A DNA stretch of 64,000 nt from Flammula alnicola (lineage: Eukaryota > Basidiomycota > Agaricomycetes > Agaricales > Strophariaceae), in contig JADNRV010000113.1 in the NCBI GenBank assembly GCA_015499995.1, positions 1 through 64,000 on the forward strand, read 5' to 3'. This document shows positions 46,069 to 55,746 of this stretch, piece by piece. A program made the position numbers and the translations under genes. The notes beneath the pieces are model-generated. The model did no database searches, was not told where the DNA came from, and worked only from the letters and a program-made list of their open reading frames with translations. How positions within the stretch are numbered: the first letter of the stretch is position 1; each line of letters begins with the position of its first letter.

Positions 46069-48614
46069 TTACGTCAAGTAAAGCATCGTCCTGCGCTGAG
46101 TCGAAAAGAGAAATAGCGTAATAAACGCGCCAACCAGAAAGCCTGTAACGAGGTACGAGGCGGTCTCAGAAACGCCGGCGGACCGAATGCTTCGCCTGTC
46201 ATCGTCATCGTCCTCGACGTCTTGCTCTGGGAGAGGAGAAAGCAGGCTGATCCGCGGTTTAGGAGGAATAATCAAAGTGGCCGATTCAGCGGGGAAAGAA
46301 TGATTCACAGGCAGCACCGGTGTTGACGGCACAGATGAACTGGAGGAAGACGATCGCGATAAAGATGAGGGTAGAGACCCAAAAGATAATGTGGGTGAGG
46401 GTGGCAAAGGTGTTATGAAAGGCAACGTCAAGTCTGTTGGCGCAGACGAATCGGTTGATGTAGAAGCGTCAGATGAGGAAGTGGATGTGGATACAGAAGA
46501 TGGCGGCAAGGATTCATGTGCAGATACAGGAGAAGGTGGTAAAGGAATTGCCAATGGATCGATTTGAGGAGGAATCAACAGCGATATCCTTGGTGAAAAC
46601 TCGGAAAAAGACACCGTCCTCGAGGACATCCCAACTGAGCGCATGGATGGGAAAAAGTCGAACGAATCCGAGTAGCTTGTTGCGAATGATAACCGCTTCA
46701 ACGAAAAATCGTTTGGCTCGCAAAGCGTCTCGATGGACATGATCGAGGAACGTGGCGAGGAAAAGGGAGACCCCAAGGATGGGATAGCAACCCATGAATG
46801 GGAGGGAGACGGCGGAGCAGAAAATTCGTGTTCGTCCTCGTCCTCTTCTTCGTGAGCAATGTCTGCTTTGCGGTCCGGTTCTTCCTCGTGGTCTGTTTTT
46901 TCTGCATCGTCTTCCTCATGATCTGCATATGGCACACTCAGCATTTCTTCCTGTGCCCCTGGGTCATCCTCTGGCTCGGTATTCACAACTTCTGGATCCT
47001 CGGCTGTAATAATCGTATCAGGTGCGTCGTTTGCACCGTGGTCTTGAAGACCTCCACGTTCATCAACAGCCACATCTCCCTCAATGACAGGAAGTTTTGG
47101 AAGTGAAAAGACAGGCGAACGTAGCGGTGGTGTCGGTGGTGGTGACGCTGGCTCTTCCGAAGAAGCAGACGACTTCGCTGATGAAACCTCTTGACCCTGC
47201 GTGACATCTTCTGCCGGTGGTGGTTTGAACGAAAACTGGGTAGATATGACGTCTCCAAGAGGAACCGTAACCGTCGGAATAAACAAAGAGTTACGCGGTG
47301 ATTCCGGCGGAGTGATTGGGGTTTGAAAGGAGATTGGGATTCGTGGAAGAACTGCGACGGACATCTGCAGAGAGGGGCGGCGGTGCATGGCCGGTGGGTC
47401 ATTAAGCCGAGCCACCAGAGTCGTCTCGTCAGCCTCGTCGAATTCGACTTCAAAGTCACCATCCGAATCGATTTCCACGTCATCCACGATATACCGCGAT
47501 CCTTCCTCGTTCTGGGCTTTGATGGTCTGTTCCAAACCATTAATAACGACCTGCAATCGAGATATCTCTTGTTTCTGCTGGGAATATTTCTCCCTGAGCT
47601 CTTCTCCAAGTGCGAGGACCATGACCTCGACGATTTGCCGGATTTCAGGATGATCTCTTACCCAGCATCCACCGGGCCATTCGGAGATGGTGATCGCAAG
47701 AGTGCGGAGATAAGAGATAGCGATGTCGAAGTCGTCTTGGACGACATTGTGGAAAAATGGTCGTAAAAATGACAGTGCCAATCTGACAGCTCCTGCTGTC
47801 GAATCTCGCAGGCGGACGTCAATCGGCCGAGCGAGGAACATCTTTGTCATGTCGTGGCAGAATTGCTGGTAACTATGTTTCCGCTTGGTGTAATCCCATG
47901 CGACTTGATGCAAGGGATTTCCATCGATTATTTGTATATCCTTGCGCAAGAAGTAAGATGGCATCTTGCGCAGGATTTGGAGAAGGGGGATAGACGCGAG
48001 AACAGCTGTCCGAGGGACCATGCCGTACACGAGGACAGACTGGGAGTCCTGCGAGAAACGTAGCCATTTCCAGAATTGCTCGTTTCGCCTATAACCCACA
48101 CCCTGGTCAGCGAAGAATAGATATAATAAATGATGAAAACAAACTCTCTCGGCGAACTCTTCTTCAGGAGCTGGACGGCGGTAGCTGCTCGGCCACCAAG
48201 AGCAGGTGCATCGATGATAGCGATCTCTACATCCTTCTTGACACCGAGGTGGTAGCGTCTCACAGCTTCCCAGATAGCCCAGCTGAAGCTGAATGATGTT
48301 GAAATGTAAGACGATGACGTCCTCGTTGTCCATTCCATATGTCGTGCGACCTCAGCATATGAGCCAACGACCGGCTCAGAGAACTTCACATTTGGAAGAT
48401 CAACAGGAGAGCGGGCGACTTGCTCGTCGAATCTTGGGGCGACAAAGAAAGGATCTGTATCGTCCGCGAAGGGCGATCTTTCCTTCGGTGTGTACACACG
48501 GAAGAGGAATCGGTTGGCCTTGATCAGTGTATCGAAATCGATTTCCGCTCCGAAGCCGCACTGCGGCAAAGAGAGTGATATGCCTGCGTCGGGATCACGA
48601 AGGTTTGAAGACAT
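46069..48614 (-). CDS. DUF7587 protein with C-terminal membrane anchor
   Basis: Two exons (48614-48145 and 48088-46069) join in frame to 829 aa. The N-terminal part fits the fungal DUF7587 domain: FLFRVYTPKERSPF, then STSFSFSWAIWEAVRRYHLG and VKKDVEIAIIDAPALGGRAA. After a helical middle with a coiled coil (KYSQQKQEISRLQVVINGLE), the protein becomes a long disordered region rich in P, S, E and D. A last hydrophobic stretch, ASYLVTGFLVGAFITLFLFS, lies just before the C-terminus and suggests a tail-anchored protein facing the cytosol. The function of the domain is unknown. Confidence 0.8.
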
Positions 48615-48995
48615 GATGTGAAAGTGTTAAGACGGAGAAGGAAAGCTGGGGAGTTCGTCAGTTTTTGAACATTCGGCACATCGTCCTCATGCAAATGAGT
48701 TGTAAGATGAAACGAACACGCACAAGCCTCTTACAATAACATGCAATATGACCTGCGTTTCGCACTTTCTGTCAGTTTAGGCAGGTCTTGCACCACGTGT
48801 ATGCAGCATGGTTCCAGCATGCCCCAGGCACGTAGGGTGACTTTGTCTAGATGAAATACGTGGAAGGCGGTGCTGGCAGATTAAAGCATCATTCCATATT
48901 ATAAAAATCTGAGACTTGCAACCTCTGAATATGAGCGTCAGTAGTACTGTTTATTAACTCGCAGACGTCATATAAAAGAACTCTGACCCGCGGTG
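48615..48995. other. Promoter-side spacer next to the LINE insertion
   Basis: This AT-rich sequence lies upstream of the DUF7587 gene, up to the LINE target site. No gene is seen. The LINE ends about 400 bp from the DUF7587 start codon, so it may lie within or beside its promoter. Confidence 0.5.
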
Positions 48996-49010
48996 CGCCT
49001 GTGATTACTT
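48996..49010. repeat. 15-bp target-site duplication of the LINE, left copy
   Basis: CGCCTGTGATTACTT here is identical to 62472-62486 and flanks the poly-A end of the LINE. The last two T could also belong to the tail. Confidence 0.9.
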
Positions 49011-49034
49011 TTTTTTTTTTTTTTTTTTTTTTTT
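49009..49034 (-). other. Poly-A tail of the LINE
   Basis: An unbroken run of 26 T on the plus strand marks the 3' end of the minus-strand element. The first two overlap the target duplication. An uninterrupted tail supports a fairly recent insertion. Confidence 0.9.
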
Positions 49035-49823
49035 GGTGGAGCCTTTATGGTTAGGGTCGACAGCTGCCAATAGTCAGCTTCTCTCCTAGGCTGAGGGGGG
49101 TGAGGAGCAAAACCTCGCCTACTGGGGGGGTATAATAAGAATCAAGATCGAAAAACACGAGCGCCAACCGGGGGAAATGTCTGAGAACACACCCTGTTAC
49201 GGGTAGTGTGGGACTTGGGTGCCGCGCTGATGGTATGTCAGCGATTCCGTCCTGGGGGACGACCTGCGGCTCCCGCACCCACTAAAACCCCGCTCACTCG
49301 TGTCCAATCTTCAGGTAAAAGTTCCTCGTTTTGTAGAGTACCTTTCCATGTCCGCATTACTAAGGACTTGGTTATTTTTTTCCATTTGTAGGCCGTTTTT
49401 GTTGCCATCGCCTGGTCTATTTTCAGTCGCCGGTTTATTCTATGTCTCCATCGTGAGGTTATTTCATTTTTGTGGGCTATTTTGTTGACGTCCCCGTCGC
49501 TTTCGATTTTCCATTCGCATCGTATTAGCCAGATTAGATAGAGTGATTCAGAAATTATTATCGTGTATAGTCTGTTTAGCGCCGTGTTTGGCTTTCCGTT
49601 TTCTTTTCTGAAGTTCGCTAGGGCGCATCCTAGTGTGTCCCCATAACTCAGGTGGCCGGTGTCCACTCCTCTTTCTTCTAGGATTTCTTTTGCTAGTTTC
49701 CATATTACCTCTTGTCCGGAGGCCTTACATTCTGTTTGAATGTGTTCTAGGGTTTCTATTGTTTCACACACGTTGCACCATGCTCTATGCTCATATTGCG
49801 GGATATTTTCCCAGTAGGTCCCT

Positions 49824-49831
49824 ACTCTCAC
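49824..49831. repeat. 8-bp target duplication of the MULE-like element, left copy
   Basis: ACTCTCAC here and at 55739-55746 flank the element exactly. Eight to ten bp is usual for Mutator-like elements. Confidence 0.9.
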
Positions 49832-50152
49832 TAGACTGTCCACGGTCCGGGCCTGGCCCGGTTGGCCCGGGGCCGGCCCTGACCCGACCCCGAAGGGCCA
49901 GGGGCCAGGGCCACTCCATCCGCCATTGGCCCGGCCCTCATAGGGGCCAGGGAGTTGTTGACTTTCCGCCCTGAACCTTAATTTTATTTTGGGACTTGGA
50001 ATTCTAGAAAGTCCGCCCCGCCTTTGTTTACTTTGGTTCTCGACCGAAAACAGGCTGAGCGCGGGCAGCCGTTCTGGGCCATCGGGCCGCAAACTCCCTC
50101 TCGGCACTTTCTCCACTTTCTCTGCCCTCGCGTCTCATCCTGTGTCTGTGTC

Positions 50153-50574
50153 TAGTGATGGGCACGGGTAACCCGCGGGCAATTTTTTGTCGACCCGCAC
50201 CCGTACCCGCCAAAACCCGCACCCGTGGCCACGGGTATGGGATCCCGTGCTTGCAGGTGCGGGTTTGCAGGTGACCCGTGGGTACAGAAACCCGTGCGGG
50301 TTTGATGGGGGTCGTGAGAACTTGTGCTAGCAGAACCATGTTAAATTAAAATTAGAATACATTTTGGAAAATTACATTACATAATTAATTATTCAGGTAA
50401 CCAAAGAACATGTTGGACACACATTTCGGAGTTTTCCGTGTGCCGGCCGAAAACCCGTGACCCTGGCACACGGGTGCGGGTTGGCTGAGGGTCACTCAAA
50501 GTGCACCCGCACCCGCACCCGCCACACCCGTACCCGCAAACCCGCACGGGTGTCGGCACCCGTGCCCATCACTA
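50153..50574. mobile_element. hAT-like MITE nested in the MULE-like element
   Basis: A 422-bp insertion begins TAGTGATGGGCACGGGT and ends with its reverse complement. It is flanked on both sides by TCTGTGTC (50145-50152 and 50575-50582). Eight-bp duplications and TAGTG-type ends fit the hAT superfamily. Both subterminal parts are filled with ACCCG/CGGGT words, and the centre is AT-rich. It has no coding capacity, so it would depend on a transposase made elsewhere. Confidence 0.88.
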
Positions 50575-51391
50575 TCTGTGTCTGTGCCTCGACCCTCCAC
50601 CCCATCATCTGCTGTCTACCAGTTCGTGTATACATCCACGAACGAGACTCGCCTGCAAACATTGTATTAGTAATGGTGTCGGCGGTAAGTGGCTTGCCTT
50701 CTCAAACTTTTGCAACACTAAACGGTGATATCATAGTGGATGCCCGAATTAGCCATGTCCTCGCCAGCACCTCCATTGACCATACCACACCTTTCAGGAG
50801 TCGAGACAGGAGCATTTGACACAGGATACAGAGATGGATGATAGCCGAGGGGTGCGGTGAAGGGTGTGAAAAGTGCGGTGAGTAATGAGGGCACCGAGGA
50901 CTCTGCATGGGTGGGTAATGACTGGTGACCGGTGAGTCACTGATGTTCTTTGCAGTATGCGAAGGTGAGAGCTATCGATGGGCTTGCCGCAATAGGTCAG
51001 TTGTGAGCGCTGAGTCGTACGAGCGGTTCTGCCGACAATCGTCGTTGCCGACCCTTGCATCCCAACATCCAGGATGCGCAGGCCCCACCAGGCGAAGAAT
51101 GTCTCGCGCCGCCAATTGTCAATGGCCTACCACGGTCTACCGATATCTACAGCAACCCTTGTTGGGTTGGGGGCTGGTCTGTCAGGGAAAGGGACCAGCA
51201 AGCGAGAGCGGGTCAGCACGAAGTCCCTGCTGGCTCTAAGGAGCTGAGTCGATGACCATACTCTTTAAGAACGAGAGTATATTATACAGTAGACAGAACG
51301 TACAAAGACAGTTAATAATGAATACAAATCAAAATTTCTACTGCAAAGATGAGAGATGAAAATACACAATGATGATAATACAACAAAAACT

Positions 51392-54132
51392 CTAGTATAC
51401 ATAAGTTTTAGGTCGGTAATAGCTCGATGTGGGCTGAGGTAGAGTTGACGGAGCATCGACGGGTATGTTTGACGTGGGTAGAGTATGTGCAGGCACAGGG
51501 ATAGTGACTTCCGTGATTCCAAGTCCTTGGGGTTGTACATCGGCAGAGTCAGCGGTGGCACTCGCACCTGTTTTCGCCTTCTTTCCGCTCCGGTCTCCTG
51601 CACCATATGCTTTGTCTCCTGCTCTTTTAGCGCGTGTCTTCTTTGGGGGCATCATGACTGCTCGGGTTTCAGGCCAGCTGTTCAAGCGCGGTGAGAGTTT
51701 CTGTGACCTCGGGAGATGGTTCGTTGTTCCAGGAGGTAGGAGCCCATCGAGCCACGTTTCAAGCTCCCGTGCACCATCGAGACCGTCACCGTGAAGTCGT
51801 AAAAGAGCCGTATATCGTTCGAACTTTTCGGACAGGCGGCGCCAGACCGTCGTATCAGTGGGTGGGGAAAGGTGCTCGACAGGAGATGGGGGGCTACTCG
51901 AGGCTATGAGTGAAGAAGCATCAGAGGTGTCCTCGTCTGGGACTCCTGGTAGAATCAGAGTATCGAGTTCTATCGAGGATGGGGAATCAGAGGATGGAAA
52001 GTGCGCTTGAACAGCGCAAATGTGCTTGCAAAAGCGAAGGCTGGGGTAGTCGGGGCAGGTACAAGTGTACGCGAGGATGTCGACTTCATATTGAAGGGGT
52101 GCATGCATTATCGACATGACGAGAAAGACCGTCTTATCTGTATCCCGCGGCGGAGTGATGTGGACGATACTGATAGTCTGACTGCTACGTATGATGTCCT
52201 GTCGTTTGCGCACTTCAAGATTCTCGCCTTCAAATCCTGTTCGTTGGCGGCGTTGCTTGAGTTCAAAGTGGGGGATGACGAGTTCAACGAGTACATGGAG
52301 CAGGTGATCGAGACGTCAATTTCGGCGACCTTCAAGAAACTTGCCTTTCAGGACATGATGCCAGCTGGCAGAATCATTGCAGGTAAGTGGAAGTAAGGGA
52401 TGATGAATACAAGACTTACGCTTCTGCGAGCATGTTTGTATCACTGATCTCGAGCAGTTCGCGATCTCTTCGGTACACAGCCGACCACATCCGCACAAAC
52501 CGTTCCGGCAACCAATACTCTGTGAAGTACTTAAGAAATGATGGCGATGACAGAGAGCAGATTTCAAGAATCGCAGCATCCAAAGCCGCAAGATTGTCGA
52601 TCCGTACCAAGGCCTTCAGTTTCTCCCATAGCACCTCATTCTTCGATATCGCGAAATGCTGCTGCCATGCGTGAAGGACGTGCCACCAACAAAGAAAGAT
52701 CCAAGACTCAGAATACCGGTGCATGCAAGCGTTAATCTGAGCGAGATCACGGTCTGTCATGATGTAACGAGGAATGACCATGGGGTTTGCTGCACGGAGA
52801 AGCTCGAGGAAGTAGCCGAGCGTTTGTTCAGTACCGCTCGATGCAATCATCCATGCGATTGGCACACCTACAAAGCAAATGTAGTGTCGAGTGATGAGAA
52901 GGCATGAGATGAGTGTTTCGGAAAACGTACTGTGTCCCCACTCATCCCGCACAAGGACGGTCGTGAGAATCATGTTCTCGTACATCGTGACATTATGGGT
53001 TCCGTCAATAAAGATAACATTTTTCCCATACTTACGGTATAATTCACGCTGCCAGGGGGTTTGGATCATGAGAGAAAAAGTGTCGTGTTCAAGACCTGAA
53101 CCAGACGGAACAGGACACGACTTCGATTTGAATCCCAGGAGACTGTCAGCGTCGCGCAATTTCTGCGCCCAGAGATAAGTTGACCTCCCATCATCGCGAT
53201 CAAGCCGTATTGTCTCTGCCTCGATAGCCTTCTCGATGCGACGGATGTCAGCCAGCACGATATAGTCATTCCGATTAGGCGCCATAGTAGATGCGTTCTC
53301 CGAGTCGCTGGAACGGGCGGAAGTGCCTCTTCCATGTGCCAGCTCGAGCTGAGCCGCGATGGTTACTTATAAGTGCGAGGTCTGCCTGGAGATGTCAAGG
53401 TCTTACTATTCGACTGCTGTGAACCCTTGTTCGAAGTAGCCCTGCTATCCAGTCCCTAGTTGCATCAGAAATTCTTGTGAAGCGCAGGTTTTCGACACCA
53501 AGGGCATGATTGTGATCCGGCTGATAGATACCAAGAACGACCGAAGTCCCAGGGTAAGTCTTTACCGTGAGTTTACAAGGACACTCGGTAACCTTGCTGG
53601 GAACTTTGTACGTCCAATCAGGGTGCTTCTTTGCATATGGTTTGTTGCCTCCTGTGCCGTGACGAGCGCAAACGTAACGGACACGTTGACAGTATCGCCC
53701 AGAGCCAGAGGTCGTTTCCACCTTACGTAGTTCGATAGTTTTCGAGAACTGAGTGTCGTCTAGAAAGCGCAGGAAAGCCGGCCATGATTCCCAAGACATG
53801 TTGTACTTGACAGACTGTGAATCATACCGAAAACTGCCGGACAGCCCTTCTGAGCCAAAACTCGAGCCAGATACAGAACCAGGAGGAGAAACCGCTTGGG
53901 CGAGATGCCCGCCGTGACCACCGTGCAAGTCCAGAGGCGCCGTTGAGAATAAAGCAGGCAATCCAGATAGGCGAGTCGGCTCAAGACCACTAGAACCCAC
54001 TTGGAACGTAAAGCACGCCATCACGAGAAAAGCACCTAAGCGGTATCCGGCACCGCAGACACCCAGCATCAAGACCGCGGGGAGGGGGGTTGTAGTTTTT
54101 GAGGAAGAGCGGGAGTTATTCTTAGAATACAC
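51392..54132 (-). pseudogene. MULE/SWIM transposase, one in-frame stop
   Basis: Three exons (54132-53407, 53348-52420, 52364-51392) join to 876 codons in a single frame with one TGA at 52318-52316. The N-terminal part contains YVCARHGTGGNKPYAKKHPD and CPCKLTVK, a FAR1/WRKY-GCM1-like DNA-binding region. The catalytic core shows VIFIDGTHNVTMYENMI, RYIMTDRDLAQINA and CWWHVLHAW, as in MULE transposases. The C-terminal third has a SWIM zinc finger, CTCPDYPSLRFCKH. Arg (CGA) is the likely ancestor of the stop, which separates the catalytic core from the SWIM finger. A spliced readthrough product would otherwise be complete (875 aa). The start at 54132 is uncertain. Confidence 0.82.
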
Positions 54133-54302
54133 CTATTTTCGGTTGAGAACCAAAGTAAACAAAGGCGGGGGCGGACTTTCTAGAATTCCAAATCCCAAAA
54201 TAAAATTAAGGTTCAGGGCGGAAAGTCAAAAGTGGGGCCAGGGCCAAGGCCTGACTGACCCGGCCCTCGGGGTCGACCAGGATCGGCCCGGGGCCGGCCC
54301 TC

Positions 54303-55560
54303 TTTCTTTTTGGGTTCCATTTTCAACTTTCGAGTTTGCAGTTTGTAGAGGTTGAATGTAGGGTATTATTAACATGTATACTACTACTTGGTAAATGTAA
54401 TACAATTCTAACTTTTATATGGAAGGCGGCTTGGCGAGATAGCTGCAGCAGAGCTGATGGCGGCAATGGCGAGGTAGGCAAAGGGCAGAGCAGGCAGTGC
54501 TGGCGTTGCACACCCGCGCCGTCGTTGCACACCCGCGTCGTCATTGCACACTCACGTCGTCGTGGCCTCGTCGTGGCCCGTTGCATTCGCGTCGTCGGTG
54601 GTCATGTCGAGACAGCAGCAGCAGCAGTTGCTACTGCTGCTCGCCCCGTTGCGTCCGCGTCGTCGGTGGTCATGTCGAGGTAGCAGCAGCAGTTGCTACT
54701 GCTGCTCGTCGCCCGTTGAGTCTGCGTCGTCGCTGCACACCCGCGTCGTCGTGGCTTCGTCGTCGTCCACTGCGTCCGCGTCGTCGTGGCTTCGTCGTCG
54801 TCCATTGCATCCGCGTCGTCGGTGGTCATGTCGAGACAGCAGCAGTTGCTACTGCTGCTGCTCGTCGCCCCGTTGAGTCCGCGTCATCATTGCACACCCG
54901 GCGTCGTGGCATCGACGCACCCGCCATTGCAACCCACGTCGTCGTGGCTTCGTCGTCGCCCGTTGCACAGCGACGACGACGGGGACACAGCGGGCGACGA
55001 GGAGCAGCAGTAGGTCGCTGCACGTCGACGTCGCCCGCTGTGTCCCTGTCGTCGTCGCCTGTTGCGTCCGCGACGTCGTGGCATCGAGACAGGAGCAGCA
55101 GCAGTCGCTACTGCTGCTCCTCGTCTGACGTCCGATGTCGTCTGTTGCATCCGCGTCGTCGTTGCACACCCGCGTGCATCGTGGTATCGGTGTGGCATCG
55201 AGAGAGGAGCAGCAGTTGCTGCTCCTCGTCGCCCGTTGCATCCATGTTGGTGTTGCACACCCGCGGCGTCGTGGCCTCGTCCATTGTGGCCTCGTCGTGG
55301 CACCCATGTATCCGCTCATCGCCCGTTGCATCCGCGGTGTCATTGCACACATGCGGCGTCGTCCCGTCGTCGCTGCGCCCGCCGTTCCACCCGCCGTGTC
55401 CATCGCGTTCCACCGCCCTGTCCATCGTGTCGGCGTCGTCGCATTGTCGTCGCATCGTTGATGGTGTGGAGATGGTGGTGGGTGTGTTTGGGATATCAGA
55501 TGGGGGAGAGTTCGAATTGCCGGTGGCGACGTGCCTTTTTCGGCAAATGCCGAGCGCTGC
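54303..55560. repeat. GTCGTC-rich degenerate tandem repeat inside the MULE-like element
   Basis: From about 54490 to 55460 words such as GCGTCGTCGTGGC, CCCGTTGCATCCGCG and CAGCAGCAGTTGCTACTGCT recur at irregular spacing. The last word is a self-complementary hairpin and appears near 54610, 54682, 54838, 55093 and 55205. Long open frames here (both strands) come from the absence of A/T-rich stop codons and have no domain. The segment lies between the internal right end (about 54300) and the true right terminus, so it is likely captured or expanded DNA. Confidence 0.7.
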
Positions 55561-55738
55561 TCACTGCAAACGGCTTGGCCCGGGGCCGGCCCGACCCGAC
55601 CCTGGCCCGACCCTCCTGGCCCGGGGCCAACATGGGCCAGGGCCAGGGTCAACACGAGCTGACCCGGCCCCGGAGGGCCAGGGCCAGGGCCACCAAAAAC
55701 ACCCCGGCCCTGGCCCGGCCCGGACCGTGGACAGTCTA

Positions 55739-55746
55739 ACTCTCAC
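55739..55746. repeat. 8-bp target duplication of the MULE-like element, right copy
   Basis: ACTCTCAC is identical to 49824-49831. Joining 49823 to 55739 restores the LINE ORF2 frame (GSVRV followed by GTYWEN). Confidence 0.9.

Larger units (their letters stand above)
49832..55738. mobile_element. MULE-like DNA transposon nested in the LINE
   Basis: The left end TAGACTGTCCACGGTCCGGG is the exact reverse complement of the right end. The element is 5907 bp long and flanked by ACTCTCAC. Both subterminal regions (49850-49945 and 55560-55730) are dense in GGCCC/GGGCC words. A second, longer inverted repeat pairs 49955-50050 with 54134-54235 and runs to about 54300, so the right end appears doubled: an internal end around 54.1-54.3 kb and the real terminus at 55738. 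It encodes a MULE/SWIM transposase on the minus strand and carries a nested MITE. Confidence 0.88.

Noticed and set aside
46473..47106. Plus-strand frames with hydrophobic stretches opposite the DUF7587 gene
   Set aside because: They are shadows of the acidic, low-complexity region of that gene, whose own frame is open for over 2 kb.
55561..55738. Apparent extension of LINE ORF2 into the GGCCC-rich DNA
   Set aside because: This is the terminal part of the inserted MULE read in the host frame; the real ORF2 continues at 49823.
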